Origin: Pseudoalteromonas rubra
GTDB lineage: Bacteria; Pseudomonadota; Gammaproteobacteria; Enterobacterales; Alteromonadaceae
DNA: 64,000 nucleotides
Direction: 5' to 3'
Assembly (NCBI RefSeq): GCF_001482385.1
Contig: NZ_CP013611.1
Coordinates: forward strand, 2,666,001-2,730,000
Shown here: positions 18,589 through 28,668 of the stretch, piece by piece
How positions within the stretch are numbered: the first letter of the stretch is position 1
How the letters are laid out: every line of letters begins with the position of its first letter
Position numbers and translations under genes: made by a program
Notes under the pieces: generated by a model
Databases searched by the model: none
Seen by the model: the letters and a program-made list of their open reading frames with translations, nothing else
What the model was told of the DNA's origin: nothing

Positions 18589-19524
18589 TTAATCGGCAAG
18601 TTGTTCTGAAGCACGCTCTCGGTTTTCAAGCCGTTGTATTTTCAGCTGCTGAAGCACCATAAACCCCACGCCGGTTGCGATCAATACCGCACTTGGCAAA
18701 ATAGCCGGTACCAGCCGCTCATTGAGCAGTACAACCGCTACCGGGATCCCAAGCAATGCCGCAACAGGGCCCGTGAGGCTCAAAAATACAGGGCCACCTG
18801 CTTTTTGTAACACGAATAACAATACGAATTGCCCTGAGAACACTAAGGATTGCACAGCAAGTAAAGCCAAAGTGGACCCGGAGATGGGGAGCGACACCTG
18901 TAAACTCGGTACCAGCCCCCCGACTGCCGCTAAAATCAGTGTTGCCGCAACCAACATACTTGGCACTAAACTTTCGGGACTTATACCTTTGGGCCAGTAT
19001 GCGGTACGATATATATTGCCAGCAGCCAGCAGCACGGGCCCAAGTAACGTAAGCAATAACCAGGTATGGCTCGCTTGTGGCGCCTGCCATTTCGCCGCAA
19101 CCAGCACCATGGTGCCCGCAAGGGAGAGTATTACACCGACTGAACGTAGCAGACACGCTTTTTCCATACCAAGAAATAACGCAAAAACATAAGTAAGGAG
19201 CGGCGGTAATGAGATGGCTAGCGCGACAAAACTGACGCCAACATGGGCGATAGCACTAAAGAGGATCAGGTTCGATCCGGCAACCGTCAAAAGGGAAGAA
19301 AAAACACTGTACTTTATAACCTCCCGGTTGACGGGTATGCTCTGCCCTTTAAAAAGCTGCAGACTCAAAAGAAAAATAGCCGCCCCCATTAATGACCACA
19401 TTAAAAAAGGCAATGCTGCAATGTTCATAGATGCAGCCACTTTTGCCAGATTTGTGGTTGTGCCTAACAATGCCCCCGTGCCCAACAGCGCATAGAAGGC
19501 CGTTGATAACCCCGTATGTTTCAT
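18589..19524 (-). CDS. DMT/EamA-family transporter
   Basis: The 311-aa protein shows about ten hydrophobic segments and the duplicated five-helix pattern of EamA proteins, with the second half from about residue 150. Features include GTGALLGTTTNLAKVAA at the N-terminus, SGQFVLLFVLQKAG and LTGPVAALLGIPVAVVLLNE in the second repeat. Such inner-membrane proteins usually export small metabolites; the substrate cannot be read here. It stands alone on the minus strand, upstream of the AraC gene. Confidence 0.82.
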   Translation of the reverse strand: MKHTGLSTAFYALLGTGALLGTTTNLAKVAASMNIAALPFLMWSLMGAAIFLLSLQLFKGQSIPVNREVIKYSVFSSLLTVAGSNLILFSAIAHVGVSFVALAISLPPLLTYVFALFLGMEKACLLRSVGVILSLAGTMVLVAAKWQAPQASHTWLLLTLLGPVLLAAGNIYRTAYWPKGISPESLVPSMLVAATLILAAVGGLVPSLQVSLPISGSTLALLAVQSLVFSGQFVLLFVLQKAGGPVFLSLTGPVAALLGIPVAVVLLNERLVPAILPSAVLIATGVGFMVLQQLKIQRLENRERASEQLAD

Positions 19525-19636
19525 ACTTACCTTACCCTGTAAACTTTGATGCGCGACCTGCGCTGTGTTTGCCTACTACCTGCTCAGCTGCACAATAATG
19601 CGCAAACCCTTAAGGTCCGTCGCTGAAATTGACAAC

Positions 19637-19663
19637 AGCAAAGCCCCGTGGCGGGGCTTTGCT
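19637..19663 (-). terminator. Rho-independent terminator of the ohr-esterase operon
   Basis: AGCAAAGCCCCG/CGGGGCTTTGCT is a perfect 12-bp stem with a 3-base loop just after the stop of the esterase gene. The stem itself contains the T-rich arm, and the T-run beyond it is poor. Confidence 0.75.
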
Positions 19664-19682
19664 AATAGTATATGCGAGTTGT

Positions 19683-20696
19683 TTAGAAAAGATGTTTGTT
19701 AAGTGCCGTACCAGCCTGGTCCAGTGAATCCTGTACCGCCTGCACATTACTGAGCGCATTCAGCAAGCCAAAGTCATGGATCATACCGTTATAACGCGTA
19801 ATCGTTACCGGCACACCTGCTTTATTAAGCTTACGTGCATAGGCTTCAGCTTCATCACGCAGAATGTCTTTTTCTGCAACCTGGATAAGCGCTGGCGGCA
19901 AGCCTTTAAGCTGCTCAACCGATGCTCTTAGAGGTGCAGCATAAATTTCATTGCGTTGCTCTGGCTTTTCAAGATAGTGATCCCACATCCATGCCATTAA
20001 ATCACGGCTCAGAAAATGCCCTTGCGCATACTCATTGTATGACGGGTAATGTGGGTTGGAATCCGTTACCGGCCATAGTAGTAACTGGAACTGAATGTTT
20101 GGCGTGCCCGCTTCTTTTGCTTTCATGCTGACAACTGTCGCCATGTTGCCACCGGCACTGTTACCGGCCACGGCCAGCTTACTGCCATCAACACCTATCT
20201 TGTGACCATTCTCAGCCACCCACTTAGTCGCGGCATAGCCCTGATTTATTGCGGTAGGGTATTTCACTTCCGGAGAGAGGTCATAGTCCACATAGATAGC
20301 GGCAGCGCCCGAACGAACCACCAGATCCCGGATCAGACGCTCATGGGTCGGATAGTCACCAATCACCCAGCCGCCACCATGAAAATACATAAATGCTGGA
20401 ATGTCCCCTTTACTATTCACGGGTTTCACAATGGTCAGCTCAAGAGTGTCGCCATTCACCCGTATGGTTTTCTTACTCACGTCTGCCGGTGCCAGCTGCG
20501 CCCCTTTCTGACCGTCACTCAGGATTTTCCTGACCGCTTGCGGCGAGCGTAAATGCAATGGTGTACCTTTATCCTGCGCAAGCACTTCCAGGAATTGCTG
20601 AGTCTGAAATTCCGTGCCCGGTGAACCTGCCGGATTTGCAAATAATGAAGGACTAGCCAGTACCGACAGGGCAATTGCTAAGGTGAGCTTTTTCAT
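19683..20696 (-). CDS. Exported alpha/beta hydrolase of the hormone-sensitive-lipase type
   Basis: An esterase/lipase-like enzyme of 337 aa with a signal peptide (1-20). It has the HSL-family oxyanion motif FHGGGWVIG near residue 104, the nucleophile elbow GNSAGG (Ser near 180; the usual GDSAGG has Asn here), an Asp-containing strand [14 protein letters not shown], and the catalytic His in MIHDFGLL. The product acts in the periplasm or outside the cell. Its ATG overlaps the ohr stop codon by 4 bp, so the two are translationally coupled. A strong hairpin follows the stop. Confidence 0.87.
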   Translation of the reverse strand: MKKLTLAIALSVLASPSLFANPAGSPGTEFQTQQFLEVLAQDKGTPLHLRSPQAVRKILSDGQKGAQLAPADVSKKTIRVNGDTLELTIVKPVNSKGDIPAFMYFHGGGWVIGDYPTHERLIRDLVVRSGAAAIYVDYDLSPEVKYPTAINQGYAATKWVAENGHKIGVDGSKLAVAGNSAGGNMATVVSMKAKEAGTPNIQFQLLLWPVTDSNPHYPSYNEYAQGHFLSRDLMAWMWDHYLEKPEQRNEIYAAPLRASVEQLKGLPPALIQVAEKDILRDEAEAYARKLNKAGVPVTITRYNGMIHDFGLLNALSNVQAVQDSLDQAGTALNKHLF

Positions 20697-21124
20697 TGTG
20701 CTACTCCAAATTCAGTGGTGACATCCACATTGCCCCGGATCGCATTGGAATAAGGACAGACCCGATGCGCTTTTTCAATCAGTGATGCTGCATCCTCATG
20801 ACTGAATCCAGGGATGTTCACTTGTAGATCGGCACTAATGGCAAAACCAATCCCTGATGGATGGTGGCCAATCCCCACGAGCGCTGTCACAGACAAACTC
20901 TCGGGCAGTTTTACTTTTTGCTGCATCGCAACAAATTTAAGTGCACCAATAAAACACGCAGAGTAACCGGCCGCAAAAAGCTGCTCAGGGTTCGTGCCCT
21001 CGCCGCCTAAGCCACCCAACTCTTTAGGTGTACTTAATGCAACATTTAACTTTTCATCGCTGGAAACAGAACGTCCATCCCGACCACCGGTGGACGATAC
21101 CTTTGCTTTATAAATTACATCCAT
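20693..21124 (-). CDS. ohr: Organic hydroperoxide resistance protein, Ohr/OsmC family
   Basis: A thiol peroxidase that reduces organic hydroperoxides in the cytoplasm. The 143-aa product from the ATG at 21124 has the two reactive Cys in the expected contexts: GYSACF near residue 60 and VCPYSNA near residue 124. It also has the N-terminal GGRDGRS and [11 protein letters not shown] segments. The frame extends upstream to an ATG at 21157, but the shorter start matches the family length and follows AAAGGTAAAGGTA. It is the first gene of an operon with the esterase. Confidence 0.92.
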   Translation of the reverse strand: MDVIYKAKVSSTGGRDGRSVSSDEKLNVALSTPKELGGLGGEGTNPEQLFAAGYSACFIGALKFVAMQQKVKLPESLSVTALVGIGHHPSGIGFAISADLQVNIPGFSHEDAASLIEKAHRVCPYSNAIRGNVDVTTEFGVAQ

Positions 21125-21157
21125 TACCTTTACCTTTCTATGACTTGCATCAGGCAT

Positions 21158-21475
21158 AACTATTCAGCTTTCCTAATGTTTTAGTTTAATCAGTGAGCCC
21201 TGTCGTCATGTTCGTACTGACTTTCTGAGGCCATAGACACCATAAAGACATCGCTGCCATTTTTCTCTTATCAATTTCTTGTGCAGAAAAACAAAATAAA
21301 TTGTGAAAAAATAATAATAAATATCATTTAGTTATAAGGGTAGGTTCCATTTCAGAATAATTCTGAGCGATTTCTACATAGTGGGAACACTACTTAATAA
21401 CGAATAAATGGGGTAGAATCAGGCTTAATAATGCATAAATATGCCAGCTAGTATGCCATCGCAAAGGAATTAACA
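21158..21475. promoter_or_regulatory. Divergent control region between ohr and the CadC-like gene, with a 15-bp palindrome
   Basis: The gap is AT-rich and holds the perfect palindrome TCAGAATAATTCTGA (21352-21366), a candidate operator. MarR/OhrR regulators bind comparable AT-rich palindromes, but no ohrR gene is in the window and this assignment is inference. I see no clear -35/-10 pair. Confidence 0.4.
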
Positions 21476-23581
21476 ATGCTCAAGTTCGGTCCCTGGGTAC
21501 TGTCTCCACACCAGTATTTGCTATCATCGGGAAAAATAGAACGAGAACTCGATCCACTTACTTGCAAATTACTGCATTATTTCCTGACCCATGGCAAGAC
21601 CCTCATATCCCGAGAAGATTTGGCAAAACATGTATGGGAAACCCCGTATGTTGATGACAACGCCATTTACCGCGCTATTTCAGACTTAAGAAAGCAGCTT
21701 ACTCACCCCGATTTCAGTCATAAGTTCATCAAAACACACCATAAGAAAGGCTATAGCTTTCCTATTGAAGTCATCAAGCTGCCTGAAAAAAGTGTACATG
21801 AGGCCCCACCCTCAACCCCTACAACGACGCCAGAAGCGCAAAAGATCTTACCAAGTGTGGCAAAGCGTACTCGCACTGTGCCCGTATTCCTGAGCGCCCT
21901 TTTACTGCTGTTAGTAAGTATCTTATGGCTGCTCATCAGCCACGGAGAAACAGGACCCTCACAACCGCCAGAACCTGCGCCTAACAGCATGACACACGCC
22001 CCCTCAATTACCTGGGAACCGGGCGCCGAGTACAACCCACTGCTCTCGTCTGACAATCGCTATCTGGCTTATCGCAATCATCTCAATGGCACAGACACCA
22101 GTTTTATCGTGCGCCAGTCAGATAAAATGAAGGTCCCACTCTTTTATCAGGACAAGCACATTGACGTTTTATCCTGGCAAGCAGACAGCGATACTCTGTT
22201 AACAGCCATCAGTGACGACGAACATTGCCAGATCGCGACGTTTGATATCAGCCAGTTTCCGCACATTCTTGCCCCAACGATGCTACTGCCGTGTGGCAGG
22301 CCGCTGAACAATGCCGCTTACCTTAGTCAGGACGGCAAAGACCTGTACTATGTTAAGGCCATCCGGGGTCTGCAAAAAAACACCATTTACCGCTATTCAC
22401 TGGAAACAGGGCAGGAACAAGAACTGCTGGCGAAGCACGAGGTCAATGGCGGCGTACTACATTTTGAAATGTCACCAGATGAGACACATCTGGCCTACCT
22501 GCTGGTCGATTTTAAGGGCCCCATGCGGGCCGGCTTGCTTACCCTAACAACGGGGAAAAACCAGCTCATCGCCCAGTTAAAGCATGCCCCCTACGGGTTT
22601 GCTATCGACTGGCTGCATGATAGCTCTGCGGTGCTGATTGCCGATAAAAACCGTATCAGCACCATAGATATCGCCACCCAGGCAACCACAACTGCCAGAT
22701 TGCCCGATAATTTTTATGCTTACTACCTGGAGTTAGCTGAAAACAACCACATCCTCTACACACCCTATGTGGTGCGTCATGCCAGCCTGATCAAAGCAAC
22801 GAATATATTCAGTGCTTACGACACAGTGCATACCCCTATTTATCAGTCAGATATGCACAACTACAATGTGGGCTCGGCACACTCAGGCGCGGTGTATTTT
22901 GCCTCGACCCGTACCGGCACCCATGAAGTCTGGCGCGCACAAGACAATGAGCTGACACAACTCTCTGACCTGAAAGACATAGATCAGTACATCGGGCCAA
23001 TCCGGGAATCCTATGATGGCAAATACATACTGTTTAAGCAGTCTGAAAAGCTTAAGTTTATTCGGCTGTCGGACAACCAGCTGTTTACCATTCCTGAGCT
23101 TCCTGAAAAGATCTGTCGCTACTACTGGACGCCAACCGGAAACCACATTATCTACTCCACAGAAGACACTGAACACTCAAAAATCTGGCAGTTTGATTTG
23201 ATCACCAGGAGCATACATTTGCTGTCGGAAGTTGGGGGCAGAAGCTTGCTGGTCAATGAGCTGGGTGCTGCATACTACCTTGATGAGAACAACTTAGTCA
23301 GTGTTGCAACTGGCGACGCTCAGGCTTTGAATTTACCGTCCTATAATCATAACTTCAGCGTGCTGACCAGTCAGTACCTGTATTTTCATGATGCGATTAA
23401 AAGTCTCTACCGCTTAGATTTAAAGACCAACGAACTATTGAAAGAAACACTGCTTTTCGCCCCCGGAGAAATGGCCACAATGAGCATCAACAATGGCCTG
23501 ATCTACACTCGCTATCAGCTTTCGGACACCTCAATAAAATACTCCTCACATCCCTTCACTTTGCATGCTGACGCGCTGTAG
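21476..23581 (+). CDS. CadC/ToxR-like membrane transcriptional regulator with a propeller-like periplasmic domain
   Basis: The first ~100 residues form an OmpR-type winged helix (ELDPLTCKLLHYF, ISREDLAKHVWE, VDDNAIYRAISDLRKQL, HHKKGYSF). A linker and one membrane helix follow (about residues 138-160, VFLSALLLLLVSILWLL). The ~530-residue periplasmic part has repeated WD40/TolB-like blades (YNPLLSSDNRYLAY, MSPDETHLAYLL, TPTGNHIIYS). Such regulators sense an outside signal and bind DNA from the membrane. AAAGGAAT before the ATG supports the start. No regulated neighbour on the same strand follows directly. Confidence 0.87.
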   Translation: MLKFGPWVLSPHQYLLSSGKIERELDPLTCKLLHYFLTHGKTLISREDLAKHVWETPYVDDNAIYRAISDLRKQLTHPDFSHKFIKTHHKKGYSFPIEVIKLPEKSVHEAPPSTPTTTPEAQKILPSVAKRTRTVPVFLSALLLLLVSILWLLISHGETGPSQPPEPAPNSMTHAPSITWEPGAEYNPLLSSDNRYLAYRNHLNGTDTSFIVRQSDKMKVPLFYQDKHIDVLSWQADSDTLLTAISDDEHCQIATFDISQFPHILAPTMLLPCGRPLNNAAYLSQDGKDLYYVKAIRGLQKNTIYRYSLETGQEQELLAKHEVNGGVLHFEMSPDETHLAYLLVDFKGPMRAGLLTLTTGKNQLIAQLKHAPYGFAIDWLHDSSAVLIADKNRISTIDIATQATTTARLPDNFYAYYLELAENNHILYTPYVVRHASLIKATNIFSAYDTVHTPIYQSDMHNYNVGSAHSGAVYFASTRTGTHEVWRAQDNELTQLSDLKDIDQYIGPIRESYDGKYILFKQSEKLKFIRLSDNQLFTIPELPEKICRYYWTPTGNHIIYSTEDTEHSKIWQFDLITRSIHLLSEVGGRSLLVNELGAAYYLDENNLVSVATGDAQALNLPSYNHNFSVLTSQYLYFHDAIKSLYRLDLKTNELLKETLLFAPGEMATMSINNGLIYTRYQLSDTSIKYSSHPFTLHADAL

Positions 23582-24099
23582 CGCCTCAATATGCAATACC
23601 GTCAATCATCTACAGCGGCCTGTGTGCAGGCTTCGCCTCCAATTACGGTCGTTAGTCCTTTCGTATGACCCAGTATTGATTCACACGCTAGCTCAGCAGG
23701 TGGCCAACATAACCAATACAACGACACGCCACCCGGTTCACTGCCGCCACTGGACAGACAATACCGACAATCCATGCCGTTAAGGTGAGAAGTCAAATGG
23801 CATTAAAGGGGTCAAACTGGCGCCCAGCTGCCGTGATCTCGCAGAAAAGCGCATTAAATTACACCCGGCAGCATGCAAGGCCATGGCGCCGTTTTTTGGT
23901 TGCTCAACACTGTGCCCGGCTTTAGCCGGACTGAAATGACCCACATTGTGTACCTCTTCACCCTAGATGGTGGTGATATCGCCCCAACAAAACCACAGCA
24001 AAACTCTGTTTTATATGGCTATTAAATCCAGAAAAGACAAAATTGTAACCAGTAAGTCGTTTTTCAGTCCCGCTTAGCGACCCACTTAGATCATCAAGC
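23582..24099. other. 518-bp gap without a recognisable gene
   Basis: Only short frames occur on either strand and none resembles a known family. No good terminator is visible after the CadC-like gene. The sequence could be a decayed coding region, but I cannot support that. Confidence 0.4.
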
Positions 24100-24720
24100 T
24101 CAGGCCTCGGCATTGTGCATATCTGAACACGTTTCACCAGTACGCTTTTTGAGCGCCACACTGGCCGTTAAAAATGCTGTGCCAAGTAGCCCATTGGTAT
24201 AAAAGTCCAGCGATAACCCCACTTCAGGCCCGGATATCACACCAACCAATATCATCACCCCCCAGCAAGCCACCGGGACCGACAACGCCATACCCAGCGT
24301 GCGCGATGCAGAGTCCCGCAGGCAGACAAGCGCATTACAAATAAAGGCGCCCACCATCGCGACCATAAACACGCCTATCAGCGCCTGCATGCCAACACCT
24401 CTGGTGGCATCGCCCAACACTGCGCTGGCAATGACCCAGCAGGCCCCAATACTCAGAGCCAGCAAAGCCGCAAGTGCAAACCCCGCGCCCCACTTTGCCA
24501 GTGTCGGTGCTCGCGACGCAATTCGAGGGTGCAGTTTATACAACCCCAGAACACTGGATGCGAGTCCGATAATCGCCGGGATCGCGGGCCACAAAATGGA
24601 CAGCTGATATCCGGAAAAATGACGCGCCCATAAACACAGGGTGTTGATTAACATAAAACCACCGGCAATCAGAAAAAACCGGGCATCCCAGGATGTAGGT
24701 GTGTACTGAACGTTTTGCAT
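24100..24720 (-). CDS. Inner-membrane protein of unknown function
   Basis: I do not recognise the family. From the ATG at 24720, preceded by GAGGAAG at good distance, the protein has about 206 residues and six hydrophobic segments, with short charged loops and a polar C-terminal tail ending in TCSDMHNAEA. Longer starts upstream lack a ribosome-binding site and give an unlikely basic leader. The gene stands alone. Confidence 0.65.
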   Translation of the reverse strand: MQNVQYTPTSWDARFFLIAGGFMLINTLCLWARHFSGYQLSILWPAIPAIIGLASSVLGLYKLHPRIASRAPTLAKWGAGFALAALLALSIGACWVIASAVLGDATRGVGMQALIGVFMVAMVGAFICNALVCLRDSASRTLGMALSVPVACWGVMILVGVISGPEVGLSLDFYTNGLLGTAFLTASVALKKRTGETCSDMHNAEA

Positions 24721-25351
24721 TGTCTTCCTCACATTGAATGTTGTTAACCGTGAACAGGTGAGGTCATACAATGCAAAGAAACGCTCCGTAAGTCGTTTGA
24801 ATGGGCCCGTTCGAACTTTTTCTTTCAAATAATTTCAGCAAGTTAGGAAGCTGCCTTGGCGACATAAGCGCTTAAAGACAGGATACCCAAGCTACTTTTT
24901 CAGCTTTTCGAGGGACAGTCTCCCCCAGATAATTAACGCGCAATCCGAACAAACACACACAAAACATCAATAACGAGACTCTCTGCTGCTATGCCTGTGA
25001 AGGTGCCTGCACCTAAATTGTGAGGGGTACAGTGTCTAAACATACACTCTGGATCCGCCAAATCTGATACCCGGAACAAGCAAAGCTTTACCAGAAAAGA
25101 GCGAATATCATTGGCGTACACTGTAAGCAAAACCGCAAAACACTCATATACAGCCAGACTGTAACACCCCGAATGACTGTCCTAACGAATGAGCGCTCTG
25201 TGCACCAGCTCAAAGCCACTCCCCCAGCAAAGTTTCAGGGCACAGGCTATCAAAAAGTGCTCAGGTAAGTAATTTATGCCTTCTTGCAAGGTGGTAACCA
25301 TTAATTACCATGGTTACCAGATGAGACTTAACACTGAATTACAACTGAGGC
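24721..25351. other. Gene-poor 630-bp gap upstream of the fusion fragment
   Basis: No frame here resembles a protein family. The only clear structure is the inverted repeat at 25293-25318, listed separately. Confidence 0.4.
25293..25318. repeat. 9-bp inverted repeat upstream of the fusion fragment
   Basis: GGTAACCAT and ATGGTTACC are perfect arms separated by 8 bp, about 35 bp before the ATG of the fragment gene. It could be an operator left over from the lost upstream gene. Confidence 0.4.
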
Positions 25352-25849
25352 ATGAACATCATCGACACCTGGCGCACCGAAGACGGCCACATTGTAGAAC
25401 ACTGGGATTCAATCCGGGCGCAGGATCAGTCGATGCGCATTTACTCCCTGTTTGGGCCAAAAGGGCGCGAACTCAACAAGGATGTGCCTGAGCTATTTAT
25501 GTTTGGTGGAGAGACCCCCATGTACTTTACAACCAGCGGCTCGGGTAAGGGCTTTTGCCTTGAAAATATGAAGAATAACTTTAAGGTGTTCCCCATTCCG
25601 TTTTCGGCAGCAAAAGGGACTGGCGTGGACTGGAAAGACATGTCAGTCAGCACCAATTTATCTGCCAACATGGGGTTAAAAAACCAGCTTGAGTCGGTTC
25701 AGGCGCAGCTATCGGTGTTAAGCGCCTGGAGCCTTAGTAGTGACACCTGGCAAAGTGACAGGTCAGGCAGCGATGTTTACCACCAACGGGACATACCCAC
25801 ACAATACATCGGGCTGATAGCAGAACAGGGGAATATTTTTTCTAAGTAG
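25352..25849 (+). pseudogene. Chimeric fragment: SnoaL-like C-terminus joined to a copy of the 3' end of the MACPF-like gene
   Basis: The first ~20 residues (IIDTWRTEDGHIVEHWDSI) match the C-terminal signature of SnoaL/NTF2-like proteins. From about residue 29 on, the protein aligns with the last ~135 residues of the 751-aa product downstream: SLFGP.G.ELNK, FGGE.P, FPIPFSAA, GVDWK.MSVSTNLSANMG and IPTQYIGLIAEQG. The ATG has only a too-close GAGG before it and a stop codon just upstream, so it may not be translated. It looks like the scar of a recombination in which a duplicated 3' end replaced the tail of a SnoaL-like gene whose 5' part is gone. Confidence 0.65.
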
Positions 25850-25932
25850 TAAGTACTTCACCCTCTGATTTTATGACATATAAATAAACGCCAACCACAA
25901 AAAAATCGCGCACAACGGCTTTGTTAGCCTGA
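25437..25932 (+). repeat. Direct repeat, copy 1 (diverged duplicate of 28153-28652)
   Basis: The coding part and the 3' flank, including the hairpin region (left arm 25909-25920, right arm 25931 onward), match the second copy closely. Identity is highest from about 25635 to 25850. The left hairpin arm has decayed here (AAAAAATCGCGC against AAAAAACCGCTC in copy 2). The copies are about 2.7 kb apart in the same orientation. Confidence 0.8.
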
Positions 25933-26311
25933 GCGGTTTTTTACGCTCAAAAGCCTCTGCCCGTGCGATTTCATACTTACATTCCGTTCTTCGTACACTT
26001 TCTGCGGCTACTTTTTTAGATCTATTGGATGCCTCTAAAAAAATCCTGTTACCTGCATGAATTATTTTTACAGATATAACAAAATCGACAACCCGACACA
26101 GAAGCTCACAGTCCTACTGTAATTGCCCGTAATAGCAAATTTGCCAAGCCCTCATTAAGCTAAAGCAACCCATATAGGTTACTTTATGCCTCATGATTGC
26201 ACATAACATTCCAAGCTGAAAAATCGGTAAACATATATTTTAAAACAATATAACCCCATATTTCACAGTGCAAACATTGAGTGTCATTTCATTTTTTAGC
26301 GAGGCAAGATA
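25933..26311. other. Gap upstream of the MACPF-like gene
   Basis: AT-rich sequence without a recognisable gene. It probably contains the promoter of the gene at 26312, but no clear boxes stand out. GAGG lies 8 bases before the ATG. Confidence 0.35.
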
Positions 26312-28567
26312 ATGGATAATAACCCCCTCAGCGGTATCAAAATTGGATCGACTGTAAGTGCGCTTGATGGCAGTTTTAGTGCGCCGGTAATCAACGGAAA
26401 TATCAGCAAGATCAACTCGATTGGCTACTCCGAAAAATCTATGACCGGCCACAGTAGTTATGTTTACACCGACTCAATGAATCAGGGTTCTTTGGGTGTA
26501 TCTGGCTCTTATGGTGTGTCGGGTATCAGTAAAGTGTCTGCCTCCGTGACCGGCTATGTTGGCAATTCAAAGGCTAGCAGCGACAAAACAATCAGTGTTG
26601 ATTACAACATTAAAGCAACGGCAGGGATTGAATACATTTTCTTTGATAACCTGTCTGCCGAAGATTTGATCAACGCCCTGGCTCGTGGTCCAAAACAAGA
26701 TTTAATCGCCGCGATGGAATTATATACTAAGCTAGATCAGGAGCTTAAAGCATCTAACCTCACAGCACTGAACGTGCTTCAGGACACCACAAAGTACTCA
26801 GAACTAAACACACAACTCCAAAACTGGATAACATCAACACAACGCTTTTTTAAGAACTACGGAGACGGTGTTGTAGTCGGTGTTTTATGGGGTGGTTACG
26901 GCGCAGTTTCCATGAATATGACCAGTAAAAGTGATCAGAGCATCTGGAAATATGGCGGTTCTGCCAGTTTTTCCTATTCAGGCATTGGTGCCTCCGTGTC
27001 TGTTAAAGCCACCTATGATGGCGCCAACTCCAGCAGCACAGCAGATGTCGATGTCGCTTGCAAAAGCTTCCACAGTGGCAATTTTATAAAAGATCAGGTG
27101 GACAGCTGGTTCAACCAAGTCAGTGGTCAATCCTTCGAAGCGCTAGCCAACGTCAGTGTGCTCGACAAAGCACCGGATCTCTCAAATGGTCAGCCAGCTC
27201 CAGAAATTCCCGCCTTTGTGACGCCCAAATCAGAGCCTTCCGTTGCCGATAAAATAGGAAAAATCAAAAATCTGGATGGCTTAAAAGCATTCGCTCAGGC
27301 ATCTGCATTTGATAAGGCAAAGAAAACCAATCCAAAGCTAACACTGGATGAATTTTTAACCCAGTCAGAGCAAAAGTCCGATGTGAAAATACTCGAAAAA
27401 ACCCGCTCCGACGTCGCTGAAAACAATATCAGTGTCAAAGACGCGATAACGCAAACAGAGCAACCACAAGACGTGAAAGCAGCATTGGCAAACCTGAGCA
27501 CCAACCTGACTGAAAGCCTCATTGCCGTGCCGGGCGCACAACCAACCCCACCCCAAGCTACAACGCCAACGACTCAGGGCAGTAACCCGGTAGATTTGCC
27601 ACGCATCACCAAAGATCCCACTGATGATTATGCCCCATTAGGTGTGTGGGTAGCTAAGTGGACAGATTTATTCCCATGGCTAGCTACGGGCTTCTTAAAT
27701 AGCGTAGAAAGCGATGGCACAGTGTCTGATAAGCTGAGATACCAAACCATGCTGCAAGATCTGAGTACCTTGTCATCTATTTACTTTATCGCCGACGCAT
27801 CCGGTGTGAAGCCTGTCGGCTTTGAAGCCGTCGAAATGGCGCGCGAATTTAGCAATGCGCAGGCAACATTATTAACCCTGAACGGCAAACCCGATGCTAT
27901 CGGACAGGTCTATCATAATCACCTGTCAGAAGATTCCCGGAAAATCTACGACCTGTGGGATAACATCAAGTACTTGCGCGGTGCAGAACTGGGCCTTGGA
28001 CTATTAACCAACGATAACAAAACCCTGGGAGATCCCACTGCGGATAATAGCAGCTCGTTTACCAAATCTGATTGTGCTTTTAACGCACAGGACAAAAACT
28101 ATGTCGCGTTCAGTCAAGTTAAAAAGCTGCTCCCCTGTCTGTACCCCGACGGACGTATTTCCCTGTTTGGCCCACACGGTGGAGAGCTAAATAAAACCAC
28201 TTCTGAAAACTTGACCTTTGGTGGAGAAGAGCCCAAATTTTTTAGTGCGAAAAACACCGGACGTGACTTCTGTCTTGAATGCGATGACAGCACAATTAAG
28301 GTTTACCCAATCCCGTTTTCAGCAGCACAAGGAGCTGGTGTAGACTGGAAAGGCATGTCAGTCAGCACCAATTTATCTGCCAACATGGGTTTAAAAAACC
28401 AGCTTGAGTTGGTTCAGGCGCAACTGTCCGGACTGAAAGCCTGGAGTCTTAGCAGTGACACCTGGCAAAGTGACTGGTCAGGCAGCGATGTTTACCACCA
28501 ACGGGAAATACCCACACAATACATCGGGCTGATAGCAGAGCAGGGGAACATTTTTTCTAAGCAGTAA
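26312..28567 (+). CDS. Putative MACPF-like pore-forming protein
   Basis: The 751-aa product lacks a signal peptide. Residues about 20-270 are rich in Gly, Ser and beta-strand patterns. They include RFFKNYGDGVVVGVLWGGYG, which resembles the MACPF core motif (Phe, Tyr-Gly-Thr-His..., then Gly-Gly); the Thr-His pair is not conserved, so the assignment is tentative. The middle (about 290-430) is Ala/Lys/Thr-rich, probably a helix and linker. The C-terminal ~300 residues are unknown. Their last ~135 residues also occur in the fragment at 25352 and may be a receptor-binding or stabilising domain (inference). MACPF proteins form membrane pores; a role against predators or rival cells is possible. 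Confidence 0.5.
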   Translation: MDNNPLSGIKIGSTVSALDGSFSAPVINGNISKINSIGYSEKSMTGHSSYVYTDSMNQGSLGVSGSYGVSGISKVSASVTGYVGNSKASSDKTISVDYNIKATAGIEYIFFDNLSAEDLINALARGPKQDLIAAMELYTKLDQELKASNLTALNVLQDTTKYSELNTQLQNWITSTQRFFKNYGDGVVVGVLWGGYGAVSMNMTSKSDQSIWKYGGSASFSYSGIGASVSVKATYDGANSSSTADVDVACKSFHSGNFIKDQVDSWFNQVSGQSFEALANVSVLDKAPDLSNGQPAPEIPAFVTPKSEPSVADKIGKIKNLDGLKAFAQASAFDKAKKTNPKLTLDEFLTQSEQKSDVKILEKTRSDVAENNISVKDAITQTEQPQDVKAALANLSTNLTESLIAVPGAQPTPPQATTPTTQGSNPVDLPRITKDPTDDYAPLGVWVAKWTDLFPWLATGFLNSVESDGTVSDKLRYQTMLQDLSTLSSIYFIADASGVKPVGFEAVEMAREFSNAQATLLTLNGKPDAIGQVYHNHLSEDSRKIYDLWDNIKYLRGAELGLGLLTNDNKTLGDPTADNSSSFTKSDCAFNAQDKNYVAFSQVKKLLPCLYPDGRISLFGPHGGELNKTTSENLTFGGEEPKFFSAKNTGRDFCLECDDSTIKVYPIPFSAAQGAGVDWKGMSVSTNLSANMGLKNQLELVQAQLSGLKAWSLSSDTWQSDWSGSDVYHQREIPTQYIGLIAEQGNIFSKQ

Positions 28568-28652
28568 GCACACCCTGATTCTATGGCATAAAAATAAACG
28601 CCAACCACTAAAAAACCGCTCACAACGGCCTTGTCAGCCTGAGCGGTTTTTT
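28153..28652 (+). repeat. Direct repeat, copy 2
   Basis: The 3' end of the MACPF-like gene plus its terminator, duplicated at 25437-25932. This copy is in its natural context, with a continuous reading frame from 26312, so it is likely the parent. Confidence 0.8.
28610..28652. terminator. Bidirectional terminator between convergent genes
   Basis: AAAAAACCGCTC/GAGCGGTTTTTT is a perfect 12-bp stem (28610-28621 with 28641-28652) with a 19-base loop. It ends both the plus-strand MACPF-like gene and the minus-strand hydrolase gene. Confidence 0.85.
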
Positions 28653-28668
28653 GCATTCTTATCAGCAT

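Noticed and set aside
23582..24099. Possible decayed gene after the CadC-like regulator
   Set aside because: Short frames were read on both strands, but none matched a known family closely enough to call a pseudogene.
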